Shown: positions 1 to 8,605, counted from the first letter of the stretch. The stretch: 26,397 bases of DNA from Pseudomonadota bacterium (GCA_003242645.1 QGVC01000010.1:1-26397); one strand, 5' to 3'. Numbers and translations: made by a program. Notes: generated by a model from the letters alone, not told the origin.

Positions 1-319
1 CCACTCGGGTCAGGGCCTCGTCCATCGCGAGGTGCACGTCCGCAAAGCGCGTGATGCCCTTCCTCTCGCCGAGGGCGGCGGCAACCGCCTGACCGAGGGC
101 AATGCCTGTGTCCTCGACAGTGTGGTGAAAGTCGACGTGCAGGTCGCCTTTGGCTTGCAGGGTGATGTCCATCAAAGAATGCCGCGCGAGCTGCTCGAGC
201 ATATGGTCGAGAAAACCAATGCCGGTCTTGATGTCGAACTGACCGGAGCCGTCGAGATCGACGGTAACCTTGATCTCCGTTTCCTTCGTCTTGCGCTCGA
301 TCGTGGCGGTTCGAGACAC
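1..319 (-). CDS. hisB: Imidazoleglycerol-phosphate dehydratase, N-terminal part (runs off the left edge)
   Basis: HisB removes water from imidazole glycerol phosphate to give imidazole acetol phosphate in cytoplasmic histidine synthesis. About 106 residues are visible on the minus strand. They include the family's metal-binding motifs [13 protein letters not shown] (around residues 34-46) and [16 protein letters not shown] (around 62-77). A GTG at 319-317 is chosen as start because an SD-like GAGGGG lies 10 nt upstream, no ATG is in frame, and the text begins [15 protein letters not shown] as many HisB proteins do. The C-terminal half, with the second copy of the metal-binding repeat, lies outside the window. 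The gene is divergent from hslV. A hisB/hslVU junction is, as I recall, common in rhizobia. Identification is firm; the exact start is less so. Confidence 0.95.
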   Translation of the reverse strand, partial: MSRTATIERKTKETEIKVTVDLDGSGQFDIKTGIGFLDHMLEQLARHSLMDITLQAKGDLHVDFHHTVEDTGIALGQAVAAALGERKGITRFADVHLAMDEALTRV

Positions 320-418
320 TTGGCTATGACCCCTCGGGTTGATTGTTCAAGAACAGGCGTCTATCAGCTTGCGCGCTACCGGGATAGTGGTCATTCCGCC
401 GGACCACCCGTTCACGCT

Positions 419-446
419 CTTGCTTTCACCGGCCGCTGACCCAACC
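419..446 (+). promoter_or_regulatory. Possible heat-shock (RpoH) promoter for hslVU
   Basis: The 143-bp gap between hisB and hslV holds CTTGCTT (419-425), then 14 nt, then CCCAAC (440-445). This resembles the RpoH pattern CTTGAA-N13-15-CCCCAT. hslVU is a classic heat-shock operon, so such a promoter is expected. The match in the -10 half is imperfect. It would also place transcription start only a few bases before the hslV ATG, where no Shine-Dalgarno is visible. Treat as a weak candidate. Confidence 0.25.
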
Positions 447-462
447 TAGCTGAGTATCGACC

Positions 463-1029
463 ATGAATACTTTCCGAACAGGCAACGAACCCGGCTGGCA
501 CGGCACCACGATCCTGACCGTCCGCAAAGGCGGCCGGGTGGTCATCGCGGGTGACGGTCAGGTCAGCTTCGGTAACACCGTCATCAAGTCGAAAGCTCGC
601 AAGGTGCGGTCGGTCGGTCGAGGCGACGTGATCGGTGGCTTTGCTGGCGCCACGGCGGACGCGTTCACGCTGTTCGAGAGGCTCGAAGGCAAGCTCGAGC
701 AGTATCCCGGGCAGCTTATGCGCGCCGCGGTGGAGCTTGCAAAGGATTGGCGCACGGATCGCTACCTGCGCCGCCTCGAGGCGATGATGATCGTCGCTGA
801 CCGCTCGACGACACTCGTGCTGACCGGCAATGGCGACGTGCTCGAGCCGGAGGATCACGTCATGGGCATCGGCTCCGGCGGGATGTACGCCCTCGCGGCC
901 GCCCGGGCTTTATTGGACCAGCCCCTCGATGCCGAGACGATTGCCCGCAGAGCCATGGAAATCGCTGCCGACATCTGCGTCTTCACGAACCGGAACCTGA
1001 TTTTGGAAAGCCTGCCGAGCGACAAGTGA
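463..1029 (+). CDS. hslV: ATP-dependent protease HslV (ClpQ), peptidase subunit
   Basis: HslV is the proteasome-beta-like threonine peptidase that forms a double hexameric ring and degrades proteins unfolded by HslU in the cytoplasm. The 188-residue protein has the signature [12 protein letters not shown], followed by [17 protein letters not shown]. The catalytic nucleophile should be Thr15, freed when the first 14 residues are removed. E. coli HslV needs only Met removal, so this form carries a short propeptide; alphaproteobacterial HslV proteins often look this way. The C-terminal part has the expected [17 protein letters not shown]. The ATG at 463 has no clear Shine-Dalgarno. hslU follows after 58 nt, so the two are very probably one operon. 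Identification is firm. Confidence 0.97.
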   Translation: MNTFRTGNEPGWHGTTILTVRKGGRVVIAGDGQVSFGNTVIKSKARKVRSVGRGDVIGGFAGATADAFTLFERLEGKLEQYPGQLMRAAVELAKDWRTDRYLRRLEAMMIVADRSTTLVLTGNGDVLEPEDHVMGIGSGGMYALAAARALLDQPLDAETIARRAMEIAADICVFTNRNLILESLPSDK

Positions 1030-1087
1030 ACATCATGCCGATCGGCCTGACGCTTGACGCTCGTGTCCAAGAGCTGGGTAGATCCTG

Positions 1088-2401
1088 ATGACCACCTTCT
1101 CACCGCGCGAGATCGTCTCCGAGCTGGACCGTTACATCATCGGCCAACACGAGGCCAAGCGGGCCGTCGCGATCGCCTTACGCAATCGCTGGCGCCGCCA
1201 GCAGCTCGATGAGTCTCTGAGAGAGGAGGTTCTCCCGAAGAACATCTTGATGATTGGGCCGACCGGTGTCGGCAAGACCGAGATTTCGCGGCGGCTTGCC
1301 AAGCTGGCCAACGCCCCGTTCATCAAGGTGGAAGCCACCAAGTTCACCGAGGTCGGCTATGTCGGGCGCGACGTCGAGTCGATGATTCGCGACCTCGTCG
1401 AGGTCGGTGTGGCCCTCGTGCGGGAGACGAAGCGACGGGAGGTCCGCGCCCGGGCCGAGAAGATGGCCGAAGAGCGTGTCCTCGATGCGCTCGTCGGAGA
1501 AAATGCTTCTGCCGCTACCCGCGAGGCGTTCCGCAAGCGGCTGAGAGCCAATGAGCTCAACGATAAGGAAATCGAGATAAGGGTAACGGATACCGGGGGC
1601 GGCATTCCGATGTTCGAGTTGCCGGGCGTACCCGGCGGCTCCATCGGGGCAATCAACCTGAGTGATCTACTTGGTAAAGCCTTCGGCGGCCGGCAGAAGA
1701 CCCGGCGGGTGACGGTCAAAGACAGCTATGACATCCTGATCGCCGAGGAGAGCGATAAGCTCTTGGACCAAGAGCAGATCATTCAGGAGGCGATTCGAGC
1801 CGTCGAGAACAACGGCATTGTGTTCATCGACGAGATCGACAAGATCTGCTCCCGTAGCGAGGGGGGCCGGTTTGGTGCAGATGTTTCCCGTGAAGGCGTC
1901 CAGCGCGATCTCTTGCCGTTGATCGAAGGTACGACGGTCTCAACCAAATATGGGCCGGTCAAGACCGACCACATTTTGTTCATCGCCTCGGGTGCCTTCC
2001 ATCTGGCGAAGCCTTCCGATCTGCTACCGGAGCTCCAAGGCCGCTTGCCAATCCGCGTCGAGCTGAAGCCGCTGACGCGCGAGGACTTCCGCCGCATCCT
2101 GACGGAGCCGAAAGCGAGCCTCATCAAGCAATACGTTGCTCTGATGGCAACCGAAGGCCTCACCCTCGAGTTCACCGAAGACGCTATAGACGCGATTGCG
2201 GACACCGCAGCCTACGTGAATTCGACAGTCGAGAATATCGGTGCACGGCGTCTGCAGACGGTGATGGAAAGAGTGCTTGATGAAATCTCGTTCGATGCTT
2301 CCGACCGTTCTGGACAGACTGTCGTTATCGACGCGGAATACGTCAAAGAGCGGGTCGGAGAGCTCGCGAAGAACACCGACTTGAGCAAGTTTATTTTGTA
2401 A
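1088..2401 (+). CDS. hslU: ATP-dependent protease HslU (ClpY), AAA+ unfoldase subunit
   Basis: HslU is the AAA+ ring ATPase that unfolds substrates and threads them into HslV. The 437-residue length fits the family (E. coli 443). Walker A GPTGVGKT is at 57-64, the pore-loop motif GYVG at 90-93, and Walker B VFIDEID near 245-251. The intermediate domain lies between these, around 110-230. The C-terminus ends DLSKFIL, the conserved tail that docks into HslV. The ATG at 1088 follows the hslV stop by 58 nt with GAGCTGGG upstream. No key residue is missing. The thpR gene begins 42 nt after the stop, with no obvious terminator between, so thpR and phhB may be read through from the heat-shock operon. 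Confidence 0.98.
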   Translation: MTTFSPREIVSELDRYIIGQHEAKRAVAIALRNRWRRQQLDESLREEVLPKNILMIGPTGVGKTEISRRLAKLANAPFIKVEATKFTEVGYVGRDVESMIRDLVEVGVALVRETKRREVRARAEKMAEERVLDALVGENASAATREAFRKRLRANELNDKEIEIRVTDTGGGIPMFELPGVPGGSIGAINLSDLLGKAFGGRQKTRRVTVKDSYDILIAEESDKLLDQEQIIQEAIRAVENNGIVFIDEIDKICSRSEGGRFGADVSREGVQRDLLPLIEGTTVSTKYGPVKTDHILFIASGAFHLAKPSDLLPELQGRLPIRVELKPLTREDFRRILTEPKASLIKQYVALMATEGLTLEFTEDAIDAIADTAAYVNSTVENIGARRLQTVMERVLDEISFDASDRSGQTVVIDAEYVKERVGELAKNTDLSKFIL

Positions 2402-2443
2402 TACTGCCGAGAATGGACGCGAGGCCTATTGGAGATTTTTGCC

Positions 2444-3013
2444 ATGCCCCGCCTGTTCACCGGAATCGAGATTCCGGACGACATCCGCGCGGAGCTCGCG
2501 CGTCTGAGACAGCCCTTGCCCGGCGCGCGCTGGATCGAACCGGAGGACTACCATATAACCCTGCGCTTTGCGGGTGACATTGATAACAAGGCCGCCGCCG
2601 AATTCGCCGACGCCCTAAGCGAGATCGATGTGCCCACGTTCGAGTTGCGATTTTCCGGCATGGGCGCTTTCGGAGGCAATGAGCCTCGCTCCCTCTGGGC
2701 CGGGCTCGAGCCGAATCCTGATCTGGATGCGCTGGCTCGGGCTAACGAACGGGCCGCCAGAAAGTCAGGGCTTCAGCCGGAAACGCGCAAGTTCAAGCCA
2801 CACGTAACCATCGCACGCCTGAAGAATACGAGCGTCGATGTCGTCGCGCGGTATCTTCAGAAGTTCGGTGGTTTTCGGACCCGGCCGTTTACGGTGAGCC
2901 GATTTGTTCTGTTCTCATCCAAGCCACAGGTTGGGGGCGGCCCCTACGTCATCGAGAGCGTTTACACGCTTCAGGGCGGTCAGTACGCCGAGTTTGAGGA
3001 CGAGTACCGGTGA
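2444..3013 (+). CDS. thpR: RNA 2',3'-cyclic phosphodiesterase (2'-5' RNA ligase family, ThpR)
   Basis: This is a member of the 2H phosphoesterase superfamily. Such enzymes open 2',3'-cyclic phosphates on RNA or join 2'-5' RNA ends in vitro; the natural substrate in bacteria is uncertain. The two diagnostic H-x-T motifs are present: HIT in DYHITLRF (around residue 37) and HVT in KPHVTIARL (around residue 120). The start is ATG 2444 (MPRLFTGIEIP), with GGAG at 2431-2434 upstream. A TTG at 2429 in the same frame has no comparable ribosome site. The protein is 189 residues, normal for the family. It lies 42 nt after hslU and 48 nt before phhB on the same strand. Family call is firm; the biological role is not known. 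Confidence 0.93.
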   Translation: MPRLFTGIEIPDDIRAELARLRQPLPGARWIEPEDYHITLRFAGDIDNKAAAEFADALSEIDVPTFELRFSGMGAFGGNEPRSLWAGLEPNPDLDALARANERAARKSGLQPETRKFKPHVTIARLKNTSVDVVARYLQKFGGFRTRPFTVSRFVLFSSKPQVGGGPYVIESVYTLQGGQYAEFEDEYR

Positions 3014-3061
3014 GCCGCGGCTAGCCGCCCGCTACATGCTCGGACCACGGAGGAGGCATCA

Positions 3062-3361
3062 ATGGCCGAGAAGCTGTCCCCAGACGCGCGTGCTGCTGCT
3101 CTTGCTCGGCTACCTCATTGGCGGCTGGTCGAGGGCCGGGATGCCATCACACGGCAATTCAAATTTGCCGACTTCAACTCCGCGTTCGCCTTCATGACCC
3201 GCGTCGCACTGGTCGCGGAGAAGATGAACCATCATCCCGAGTGGACGAACGTCTGGAACACCGTCGACATCACACTGACCAGCCATGACGCGGGCGGACT
3301 AACTGAACGAGACGTGAAGCTGGCCGAAGCCATCGACCAGCTTGCAGCCAAGCACGCTTGA
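3062..3361 (+). CDS. phhB: Pterin-4a-carbinolamine dehydratase (PCD/DCoH family)
   Basis: The enzyme dehydrates 4a-hydroxytetrahydrobiopterin formed by aromatic amino acid hydroxylases, recycling the pterin cofactor. The 99-residue protein has the diagnostic active-site stretch [16 protein letters not shown] (around 54-69) and then [12 protein letters not shown] (around 73-84). These hold the conserved paired histidines, the tryptophan and the late histidine of the family. The ATG at 3062 follows GGAGG with normal spacing. No phenylalanine hydroxylase gene is in the window. Many alphaproteobacteria carry this protein alone, so its partner hydroxylase may lie elsewhere or it may serve a pterin linked to molybdenum enzymes. 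It ends 44 nt before the convergent dehydrogenase gene. Confidence 0.95.
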   Translation: MAEKLSPDARAAALARLPHWRLVEGRDAITRQFKFADFNSAFAFMTRVALVAEKMNHHPEWTNVWNTVDITLTSHDAGGLTERDVKLAEAIDQLAAKHA

Positions 3362-3385
3362 CCGAGGTTTCGGGTTTCTTGGGAG

Positions 3386-3402
3386 GCGCGGACCACCCGC
3401 GC
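3386..3402. terminator. Short G+C hairpin between convergent phhB and SDR genes
   Basis: GCGCGG (3386-3391) and CCGCGC (3397-3402) form a perfect 6-bp stem with a 5-nt loop, in the 44-nt gap between two convergent genes. The position suggests a shared transcription end. Neither strand has a T-tract after the stem, so it is not a standard intrinsic terminator; it could protect mRNA 3' ends instead. Confidence 0.35.
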
Positions 3403-3405
3403 GAC

Positions 3406-4191
3406 TCAGCGAGGCGCGAGCCGGATGGCACCATCCAGCCGGATGCAGGCCCCGTTCAGCATGACGTTCTCGCAGATGTGCACGGCCAGCATGGCGTACT
3501 CGGAAGGATTGCCCAGGCGAGAGGGAAACGGCACGCTGGCCGCTAGCGATTTCCTCGCCTCCTCCGGCAGGCCTGCGAACATCGGTGTTTCAAACAGCCC
3601 TGGGAGTATGCTGCAAACGCGAATCCCATCCTTTGAGAGATCGCGAGCAACTGGAAGGGTCATTGCGGCGACACCACCCTTGGAGGCCGAGTAGGCGACT
3701 TGCCCGATTTGCCCATCCTCCGCCGCGACCGATGCCGTGTTGATGATGACCCCGCGTTCCCCATCGGGCGGGAGTGGATCGAGAGTCATCATGCCCGCGG
3801 CACACTTCGACATCATCAGGAAAGTGCCAACCAGGTTGACCTGAATGACCTTGGAAAAGCTGGCCAAATCATGAGGTTCGATGGCGCCCGTCTCTTTCAC
3901 TCGACGCACGACGCGTTTGGCAATCGCGATGCCCGCGCAATTGACCAGGATGCGCTCCTGCCCGTGGGCCGCCCGCACGGCTGAGAGGGCCGCATCGACG
4001 CTCTCCTCATTGGTCACGTCACAGCTGACGAATTTGCCCCCGATCCGCTCGGCGACAGCCTGCCCCGCAGCTTCATTTACGTCGAGAATTCCGACTTTCA
4101 CGCCCTTTTCCGCGAGCGCAATAGCGGTGGCGGCCCCGAGCCCTGAGGCTCCGCCAGTGACTACTGCTGCAACACCCTGCCCTAGCTTCAT
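3406..4191 (-). CDS. Short-chain dehydrogenase, HSD10-like (3-hydroxyacyl-CoA dehydrogenase type II)
   Basis: This is a classical short-chain dehydrogenase/reductase of 261 residues. The cofactor motif TGGASGLG is at 12-19, with Asp38 (LDV) pointing to NAD(H) preference. NCAG (84-87) and catalytic Asn119, Ser154, Tyr167 and Lys171 (YSASK) are all present. The stretches GVIINTASVAAEDGQIG, VPFPSRLGNPSEYA and GACIRLDGAIR closely resemble, from memory, human HSD17B10 and bacterial 3-hydroxyacyl-CoA dehydrogenases of that type. Those oxidise 3-hydroxyacyl-CoA in beta-oxidation of short or branched acids. The start has a strong GGAGG upstream. It is the last gene of the minus-strand cluster, 66 nt after the TRAP permease, so it may act on the imported substrate. 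Family firm; substrate inferred. Confidence 0.88.
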   Translation of the reverse strand: MKLGQGVAAVVTGGASGLGAATAIALAEKGVKVGILDVNEAAGQAVAERIGGKFVSCDVTNEESVDAALSAVRAAHGQERILVNCAGIAIAKRVVRRVKETGAIEPHDLASFSKVIQVNLVGTFLMMSKCAAGMMTLDPLPPDGERGVIINTASVAAEDGQIGQVAYSASKGGVAAMTLPVARDLSKDGIRVCSILPGLFETPMFAGLPEEARKSLAASVPFPSRLGNPSEYAMLAVHICENVMLNGACIRLDGAIRLAPR

Positions 4192-4257
4192 CTTTGCTTC
4201 CTCCCGAATAGCCGCCGCGAGCGCCGAGATTCCATTCCATCAGGAATCGGTAGCCTC

Positions 4258-6483
4258 TTAGGCTGTGGCAGGCCGATCCTCCCGTCCTCGCAGCAGCTGA
4301 AGCACGACAGCTGCTGCGCCCAGCGCCAAGCCAAGCGGCACACTCCAGGCGATGCCAAGACCAGGAATCTCGGAAGTCAGCTTGAGGCCGATCAGAGGTG
4401 CCAGCACAGCTTCGACCACAGCTGGGAACACGAGCAGCAGACCGGCAGCCCAGAAGAGTGCTGTTTCAAGCGCTGTGTTCTTGCGGATCATCCACTGCTG
4501 GAATGCGAAGGCGAACGCAATGATGCCCGCGGCGACTGTCAGCGTAATTTCGACCACATCGACCCAGGTTCGTCCTTCGGGCAACTGCAGCAACAGCCCA
4601 ACGCCTAGCGGATCTATGACGAACACGAACGGCACGAGAAACGCCGGCATCGTGTACTTCCAGCACTGCAGCGTTGTGATGTAGGGGTTGCCACCGGTGA
4701 TGGCCGCAGCCGCGAATGGCGATAGAGCCGTCGGAGGCGAAACCTCCGATAACACAGCATAGTAAAAGATAAACATGTGGGCCGCATAGTCGGGCACACC
4801 CAGCTTGATGAGTGCCGGCGCCGCGATGACCGCGCACATGATGTATGAAGCTGTCACAGGCACAGCGAGGCCGACGATCCATACGATTGCTGCGGTGTAG
4901 ATGGTCGTCAGCAGCAAACTGCCTTGCGCATAGCCGATGATGATGTCGGCGAAGCGCTGCGCCAGTCCCGTCAGGGTCACAACGCCGACAATGATGCCCG
5001 CTGTAGCGCAGATTGCCGCTACGTTCAGAACGCCGGTCGTGCCATCACGTAGTGCCTGCACAAGACGGGCGGAAACCGGTGCAACCTGCGGCATCAACAA
5101 GCCAACTGCGGCAGTGACCACAAGCGCCACAAAGGTGGTCAACGCCAATACATTGCTGTCCCCCAAACCCATCAAGGAGAGCACAAGCCCCACAGCGATC
5201 GTGGCAACAACGATAACGGGGGGAACAAGCGCAGAATCCGACCGGATCGCACTCGCACCTACAGCCAGCATGGTCGCCCAGAACACGGCCAGCACGGGCG
5301 AGAAGCCGAGCAGCAAGAACGCGATGATCGAGATGAGCGAACCGAAGTGAAACCAATATCCAGCAAACAGCCGCCAGAGCGCACCCTTTTCGACCATTAT
5401 CTCGGCACCGCCACCGTGCTTGCTGGCGTCGACCTCCACCATGACCCAGATCGCGAGGTAGTAGAGGATCGTCGGAATGGTCGCCATCAAGATCACGTCG
5501 AAGTACGAGATCTTGAGGAACTCGGCGATGAGGAAGGCCGCGGCGCCAAGAACCGGCGGCGAGATGATAGCGCCAAGTCCACCCGCAGATAGAAGCCCGC
5601 CAGCGGCGTTCTTTTCGTATCCCGCCTTCGCCAACAGCGGATATGCCACCGTACCGATCGTAACGGTGGTCGCGACACCGGAACCAGATGGGCCACCGAG
5701 CAGGAAGGACGACAGCACGACAGCGCGGCCCGCTGAGTTCCGCTTTCCGCCCATGGCCGCGAACGAGAAGTCGATGAAGAATTTGCCCGCGCCCGAAACT
5801 TGCAGAATGGCGCCAAAAATCGTGAACAGAATGATCAGGCTCGAGGACACATCCACTGTCGGGCCGAAAATCCCCTCCAGCGTCATGTAGAGGTGGCCGA
5901 CGAGGCGGTCGAGCGTATAGCCGCGATGGGTCCAGGGCTCGCCTAGATGATTTCCGAAGAGCGCGTAGAGGATGAAGACCACCGCCACGAAGGGCATGAT
6001 TATGCCGGTCGCGCGCCGCGTGCCCTCTAGCAGGAGCAGGATGAGAACGATGCCAACGAACTCATCCATCGGCTCCGGCATGATTGCGCGGTCACCGAAG
6101 TCCTCGCCTTGCATCAGGATGTAGACGATGACGCCTACGCTCGCGAAGGCCAGCACCCAGTCCCACCACCGGATGCGATCACGCATGCTCCGCGTCACCG
6201 GGAAGAGCAGGAAAATAAGGAACAGTACGCACGCAACGTGGACGGGCCGCAGGATGTGCGCCGGAACAATGTCGAAGGCCGCGTAAATGTGGAAGAGCGA
6301 AACGGCGACGGCGACTGCCGTGATCGCTGATCCGACAAAGCCGCTGAGCCGATTGAACGCGCCTTCCTCTTCCTCGATGTACTGCTCGATAACTTTGAGA
6401 TCCGGCTCGGCAGACGTATCAGCTACAGCCGGGGTGTCCTTCGTCACTCCAGCAGCGGGTGCGCCATCCCTGGTGCCCGTCAA
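4258..6483 (-). CDS. TRAP transporter fused permease (DctQ-DctM type, TAXI family)
   Basis: This 741-residue inner-membrane protein fuses the small (4-helix, DctQ-like) and large (DctM-like) TRAP subunits, as is usual for TAXI systems. It uses a sodium-ion gradient to import organic acids handed over by a periplasmic receptor. A soluble acidic N-terminus of about 45 residues is followed by many hydrophobic segments. The DctM core signature LLGGPSGSGVATTVTIGTVA and the later SEVSPPTALSPFAAAAITGG are visible. The C-terminus adds two or more hydrophobic segments after the core. The start is a TTG at 6483-6481, with GGAGG 5 nt upstream. The next in-frame Met would remove the first helices. The receptor gene is 101 nt upstream on the same strand, with a hairpin between. 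Substrate unknown. Confidence 0.95.
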   Translation of the reverse strand: MTGTRDGAPAAGVTKDTPAVADTSAEPDLKVIEQYIEEEEGAFNRLSGFVGSAITAVAVAVSLFHIYAAFDIVPAHILRPVHVACVLFLIFLLFPVTRSMRDRIRWWDWVLAFASVGVIVYILMQGEDFGDRAIMPEPMDEFVGIVLILLLLEGTRRATGIIMPFVAVVFILYALFGNHLGEPWTHRGYTLDRLVGHLYMTLEGIFGPTVDVSSSLIILFTIFGAILQVSGAGKFFIDFSFAAMGGKRNSAGRAVVLSSFLLGGPSGSGVATTVTIGTVAYPLLAKAGYEKNAAGGLLSAGGLGAIISPPVLGAAAFLIAEFLKISYFDVILMATIPTILYYLAIWVMVEVDASKHGGGAEIMVEKGALWRLFAGYWFHFGSLISIIAFLLLGFSPVLAVFWATMLAVGASAIRSDSALVPPVIVVATIAVGLVLSLMGLGDSNVLALTTFVALVVTAAVGLLMPQVAPVSARLVQALRDGTTGVLNVAAICATAGIIVGVVTLTGLAQRFADIIIGYAQGSLLLTTIYTAAIVWIVGLAVPVTASYIMCAVIAAPALIKLGVPDYAAHMFIFYYAVLSEVSPPTALSPFAAAAITGGNPYITTLQCWKYTMPAFLVPFVFVIDPLGVGLLLQLPEGRTWVDVVEITLTVAAGIIAFAFAFQQWMIRKNTALETALFWAAGLLLVFPAVVEAVLAPLIGLKLTSEIPGLGIAWSVPLGLALGAAAVVLQLLRGREDRPATA

Positions 6484-6530
6484 TGTGGCCTCCCTCCACG
6501 GTTTGTGATGTCGGTTGTGACCGGAAACGA

Positions 6531-6556
6531 GTCACCGGGCTTTGAGGCCCGGTGAC
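6531..6556 (-). other. Perfect hairpin between TAXI receptor and permease genes
   Basis: GTCACCGGGC (6531-6540) and GCCCGGTGAC (6547-6556) make a perfect 10-bp stem with a 6-nt loop. It starts about 28 nt after the receptor stop and lies about 48 nt before the permease start in the transcribed (minus) direction. It has no following T-tract. The likely role, by analogy with binding-protein operons, is to protect the receptor mRNA 3' end or to lower read-through, so that receptor exceeds permease. The structure is seen directly; the role is inferred. Confidence 0.7.
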
Positions 6557-6584
6557 GGCGTTCCTCCGAGAAGCGTCAGACTAA

Positions 6585-7550
6585 TCAGTCAACCTTAATA
6601 TTTTTCTCGGCGAAGTACTTGAGTGCGCCCGGATGGAAGGGAATTCCGGACCGCTTTGTGGACTGCAGCTCGAGCTTGATGTTCAACGCTTCCTTGTGAA
6701 CCTTCGCGAGCTCGTCCCGCTTCTCGAAGACAATTTTCGTAATGTTGTAGGCCATGTCCTCCGACATGTTCTCGTTCACGGCAAGGATGTTCCAGACCGT
6801 GATGTTCTGGGCATCCTTCTCCATTCCCGCGTAGGTCTCTTTGGGAATAGTCGCCTCGGCATAGAGCGGACCGTACTTCTCGTTCAGCTTCGGCGTCAGG
6901 TGCGCGATATCAATGAACTTGATCTTGGTATTCGGGGTAGCCGCGAGGTCCGTCACCGCCGCGGTTGGGAGACCGCCGACCCAGAAGAAGGCGTCAATCT
7001 TTCTATCCTTGATGGCGTTTACGCTTTCGGCGACACCCAGGCGTTCCTTGGTGATATCCTTGTCAGGATTGATATCGACAGCCTCCAGCACGCGGAAGGC
7101 AAACAGCTCGGTCGCGCTGCCCGGCGATCCCGTCGAAACCCGTTTGCCCTTGAGGTCTTCGATCTTCTCGATGCCGGTGCCCTCAATGGTTACGACGTGC
7201 ATATGGTTCGGGTAGATGACCGCAATAGCCTTGAGTGGCAACTTGCTCGAAAATTTGCCCTGGCCGTTGATGGCATCCCAAGCCGCGTCGACCATCGAGA
7301 ACGCGATATCCGACCGGCCGGACCCGACGAGCTTCAGATTGTCGACGGAGCCGCCGGTGACTTCGGCTGTTGCCGTCACGCCTTTCAGCTCGTGCGTGAT
7401 GATGTTACCGAGACCGCCGCCGAGGGGGTAATAAACGCCACCAGTTCCGCCAGTAGCGATCGTCAACTGCGTGGATTGGGCGGCTGCGGGTCCGGCGAAG
7501 AGCGCGCCAAGCCCCATCACCGCCAATGCCGTCAGTAATTTCCTCTTCAT
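6585..7550 (-). CDS. TAXI-family TRAP transporter solute receptor (periplasmic)
   Basis: This is the extracytoplasmic substrate-binding protein that partners the fused permease. The 321-residue protein starts with a clear signal peptide: basic MKRK, a hydrophobic core, then cleavage after GPAAA near residue 24. The mature N-terminus contains LTIATGGTGGVYYPLGGGL, the hallmark of the TAXI (TRAP-associated extracytoplasmic immunogenic) family. GSVDNLKLVGSGRSDIAFSMVDAAWDA and KRVSTGSPGSATE also fit that family. GGGGAGA lies just before the ATG. It is upstream of the permease in the same direction and should be made in larger amount. Known TAXI ligands include glutamate and glutarate-type acids, but nothing here fixes the ligand. 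Confidence 0.95.
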   Translation of the reverse strand: MKRKLLTALAVMGLGALFAGPAAAQSTQLTIATGGTGGVYYPLGGGLGNIITHELKGVTATAEVTGGSVDNLKLVGSGRSDIAFSMVDAAWDAINGQGKFSSKLPLKAIAVIYPNHMHVVTIEGTGIEKIEDLKGKRVSTGSPGSATELFAFRVLEAVDINPDKDITKERLGVAESVNAIKDRKIDAFFWVGGLPTAAVTDLAATPNTKIKFIDIAHLTPKLNEKYGPLYAEATIPKETYAGMEKDAQNITVWNILAVNENMSEDMAYNITKIVFEKRDELAKVHKEALNIKLELQSTKRSGIPFHPGALKYFAEKNIKVD

Positions 7551-7630
7551 GTGGTCTCCCCAATCCTTGAAGCGTCAGCTCTGCCCTATTCGGTTTTGAT
7601 TGGTAATACAAGCGCGCCTACTTGGTCAGG

Positions 7631-8605
7631 TTACACAGTGATGATCACTTTGCCGGTAGCTTCGCGCCGATCCAGCATCCTGATCGCCTCGCCTGTGTCC
7701 GTCAGTGGAAGCGCAGCGTGAGTGTGCGGTCTTAGCTCCCCTGCTGCAACCCATTTCAGTACGGTCTCGATGTTCTCTCGGTGGCGCCTTGGGTTCCGCA
7801 GCGCCGACTGACCCATGAGGACACCGACCACGTCGCAGCTCTTGAGCAGCACAAGGTTGAGCGGGATGCGCGGGATCTGCCCGGCTGCGAAGCCCACGAC
7901 GAGAAACCGCCCCATCGGTGCGATGGAGCGCAACGCGGGCTCGCTATAGTCACCGCCAACACAATCATAAATGACGTCCACCCCTCGGCCGCCGGTCAGA
8001 TCGCGCAATCCCTGCTTCAGATCAGTCGTGGTGTAATTCAGAAGAAGATCCGCCCCGTGCTGGCGGCACACGTCGAGTTTTTCCGGTGTCGAAGCCACGG
8101 CGATCACTCGCGCCCCTAACCGCTTCGCGACCTCGACGGCCGCAAGACCCGCGCCCCCTGCGGCGCCCAGCACGGCTACCGTCTCGCCAGCTTGCAGCCG
8201 CCCCCGCTCCTTGAACCCGTGGATAGCGGTTCCATACGTCACGTTAATGCCCGCGGCCACTTCGTAGCTGACGGCCTCGGGGAGAGGGATCAACTGTTCC
8301 TCACGCACGATCACATATTCGCGCGCGCCGCCCCAACCGAGATAGGCGCATATCCGTTGCCCCGGGGAGAACCTTTCCACGCCGTCACCCAGCTTGTCGA
8401 TGTCACCGGCGATCTCTGCGCCTGGAGAGAACGGCGGCTCCGGCTTATGTTGATACTTGCCGCGGGTGATGAGGGTATCGAGGAAGTTGATCCCGATAGC
8501 CTTCACACGCACCCTGGCCTCGCCTGGGCCAGGCTCCGGCACGGGCAAGTCCTCGATCACGATCCCGTCGGGCCCGATCAGGGACTTGCAAACTGCCGCT
8601 TGCAT
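7631..8605 (-). CDS. Quinone oxidoreductase-like zinc-free medium-chain dehydrogenase
   Basis: This is a 324-residue MDR protein of the NADPH:quinone oxidoreductase (QOR) branch, which reduces quinones or enoyl-type substrates with NADPH. The N-terminal GroES-like domain contains GINFLDTLITRG and PFSPGAEIAG. The nucleotide-binding domain starts with VAVLGAAGGAGLAAVEVAKRLGA, where AAGGAG is at 148-153. The cysteine and histidine zinc ligands of alcohol dehydrogenases are absent, as expected for QOR. The ATG has AGGAGG at good spacing. It is first of four minus-strand genes, 80 nt before the TAXI receptor, so it may be part of the same transcript. It may act on the same acyl substrate (as an enoyl reductase) or may be a general stress enzyme. 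Substrate unknown. Confidence 0.9.
   Translation of the reverse strand: MQAAVCKSLIGPDGIVIEDLPVPEPGPGEARVRVKAIGINFLDTLITRGKYQHKPEPPFSPGAEIAGDIDKLGDGVERFSPGQRICAYLGWGGAREYVIVREEQLIPLPEAVSYEVAAGINVTYGTAIHGFKERGRLQAGETVAVLGAAGGAGLAAVEVAKRLGARVIAVASTPEKLDVCRQHGADLLLNYTTTDLKQGLRDLTGGRGVDVIYDCVGGDYSEPALRSIAPMGRFLVVGFAAGQIPRIPLNLVLLKSCDVVGVLMGQSALRNPRRHRENIETVLKWVAAGELRPHTHAALPLTDTGEAIRMLDRREATGKVIITV

Noticed and set aside
412..858. 148-codon minus-strand ORF over hslV
   Set aside because: It lies antisense to a certain gene and has no recognisable motif; long antisense frames are common in G+C-rich DNA.
6633..7538. 301-codon plus-strand ORF opposite the TAXI receptor
   Set aside because: It mirrors the receptor gene almost exactly and has the charged, arginine-rich look of shadow translation; the receptor with its signal peptide is clearly the real gene.
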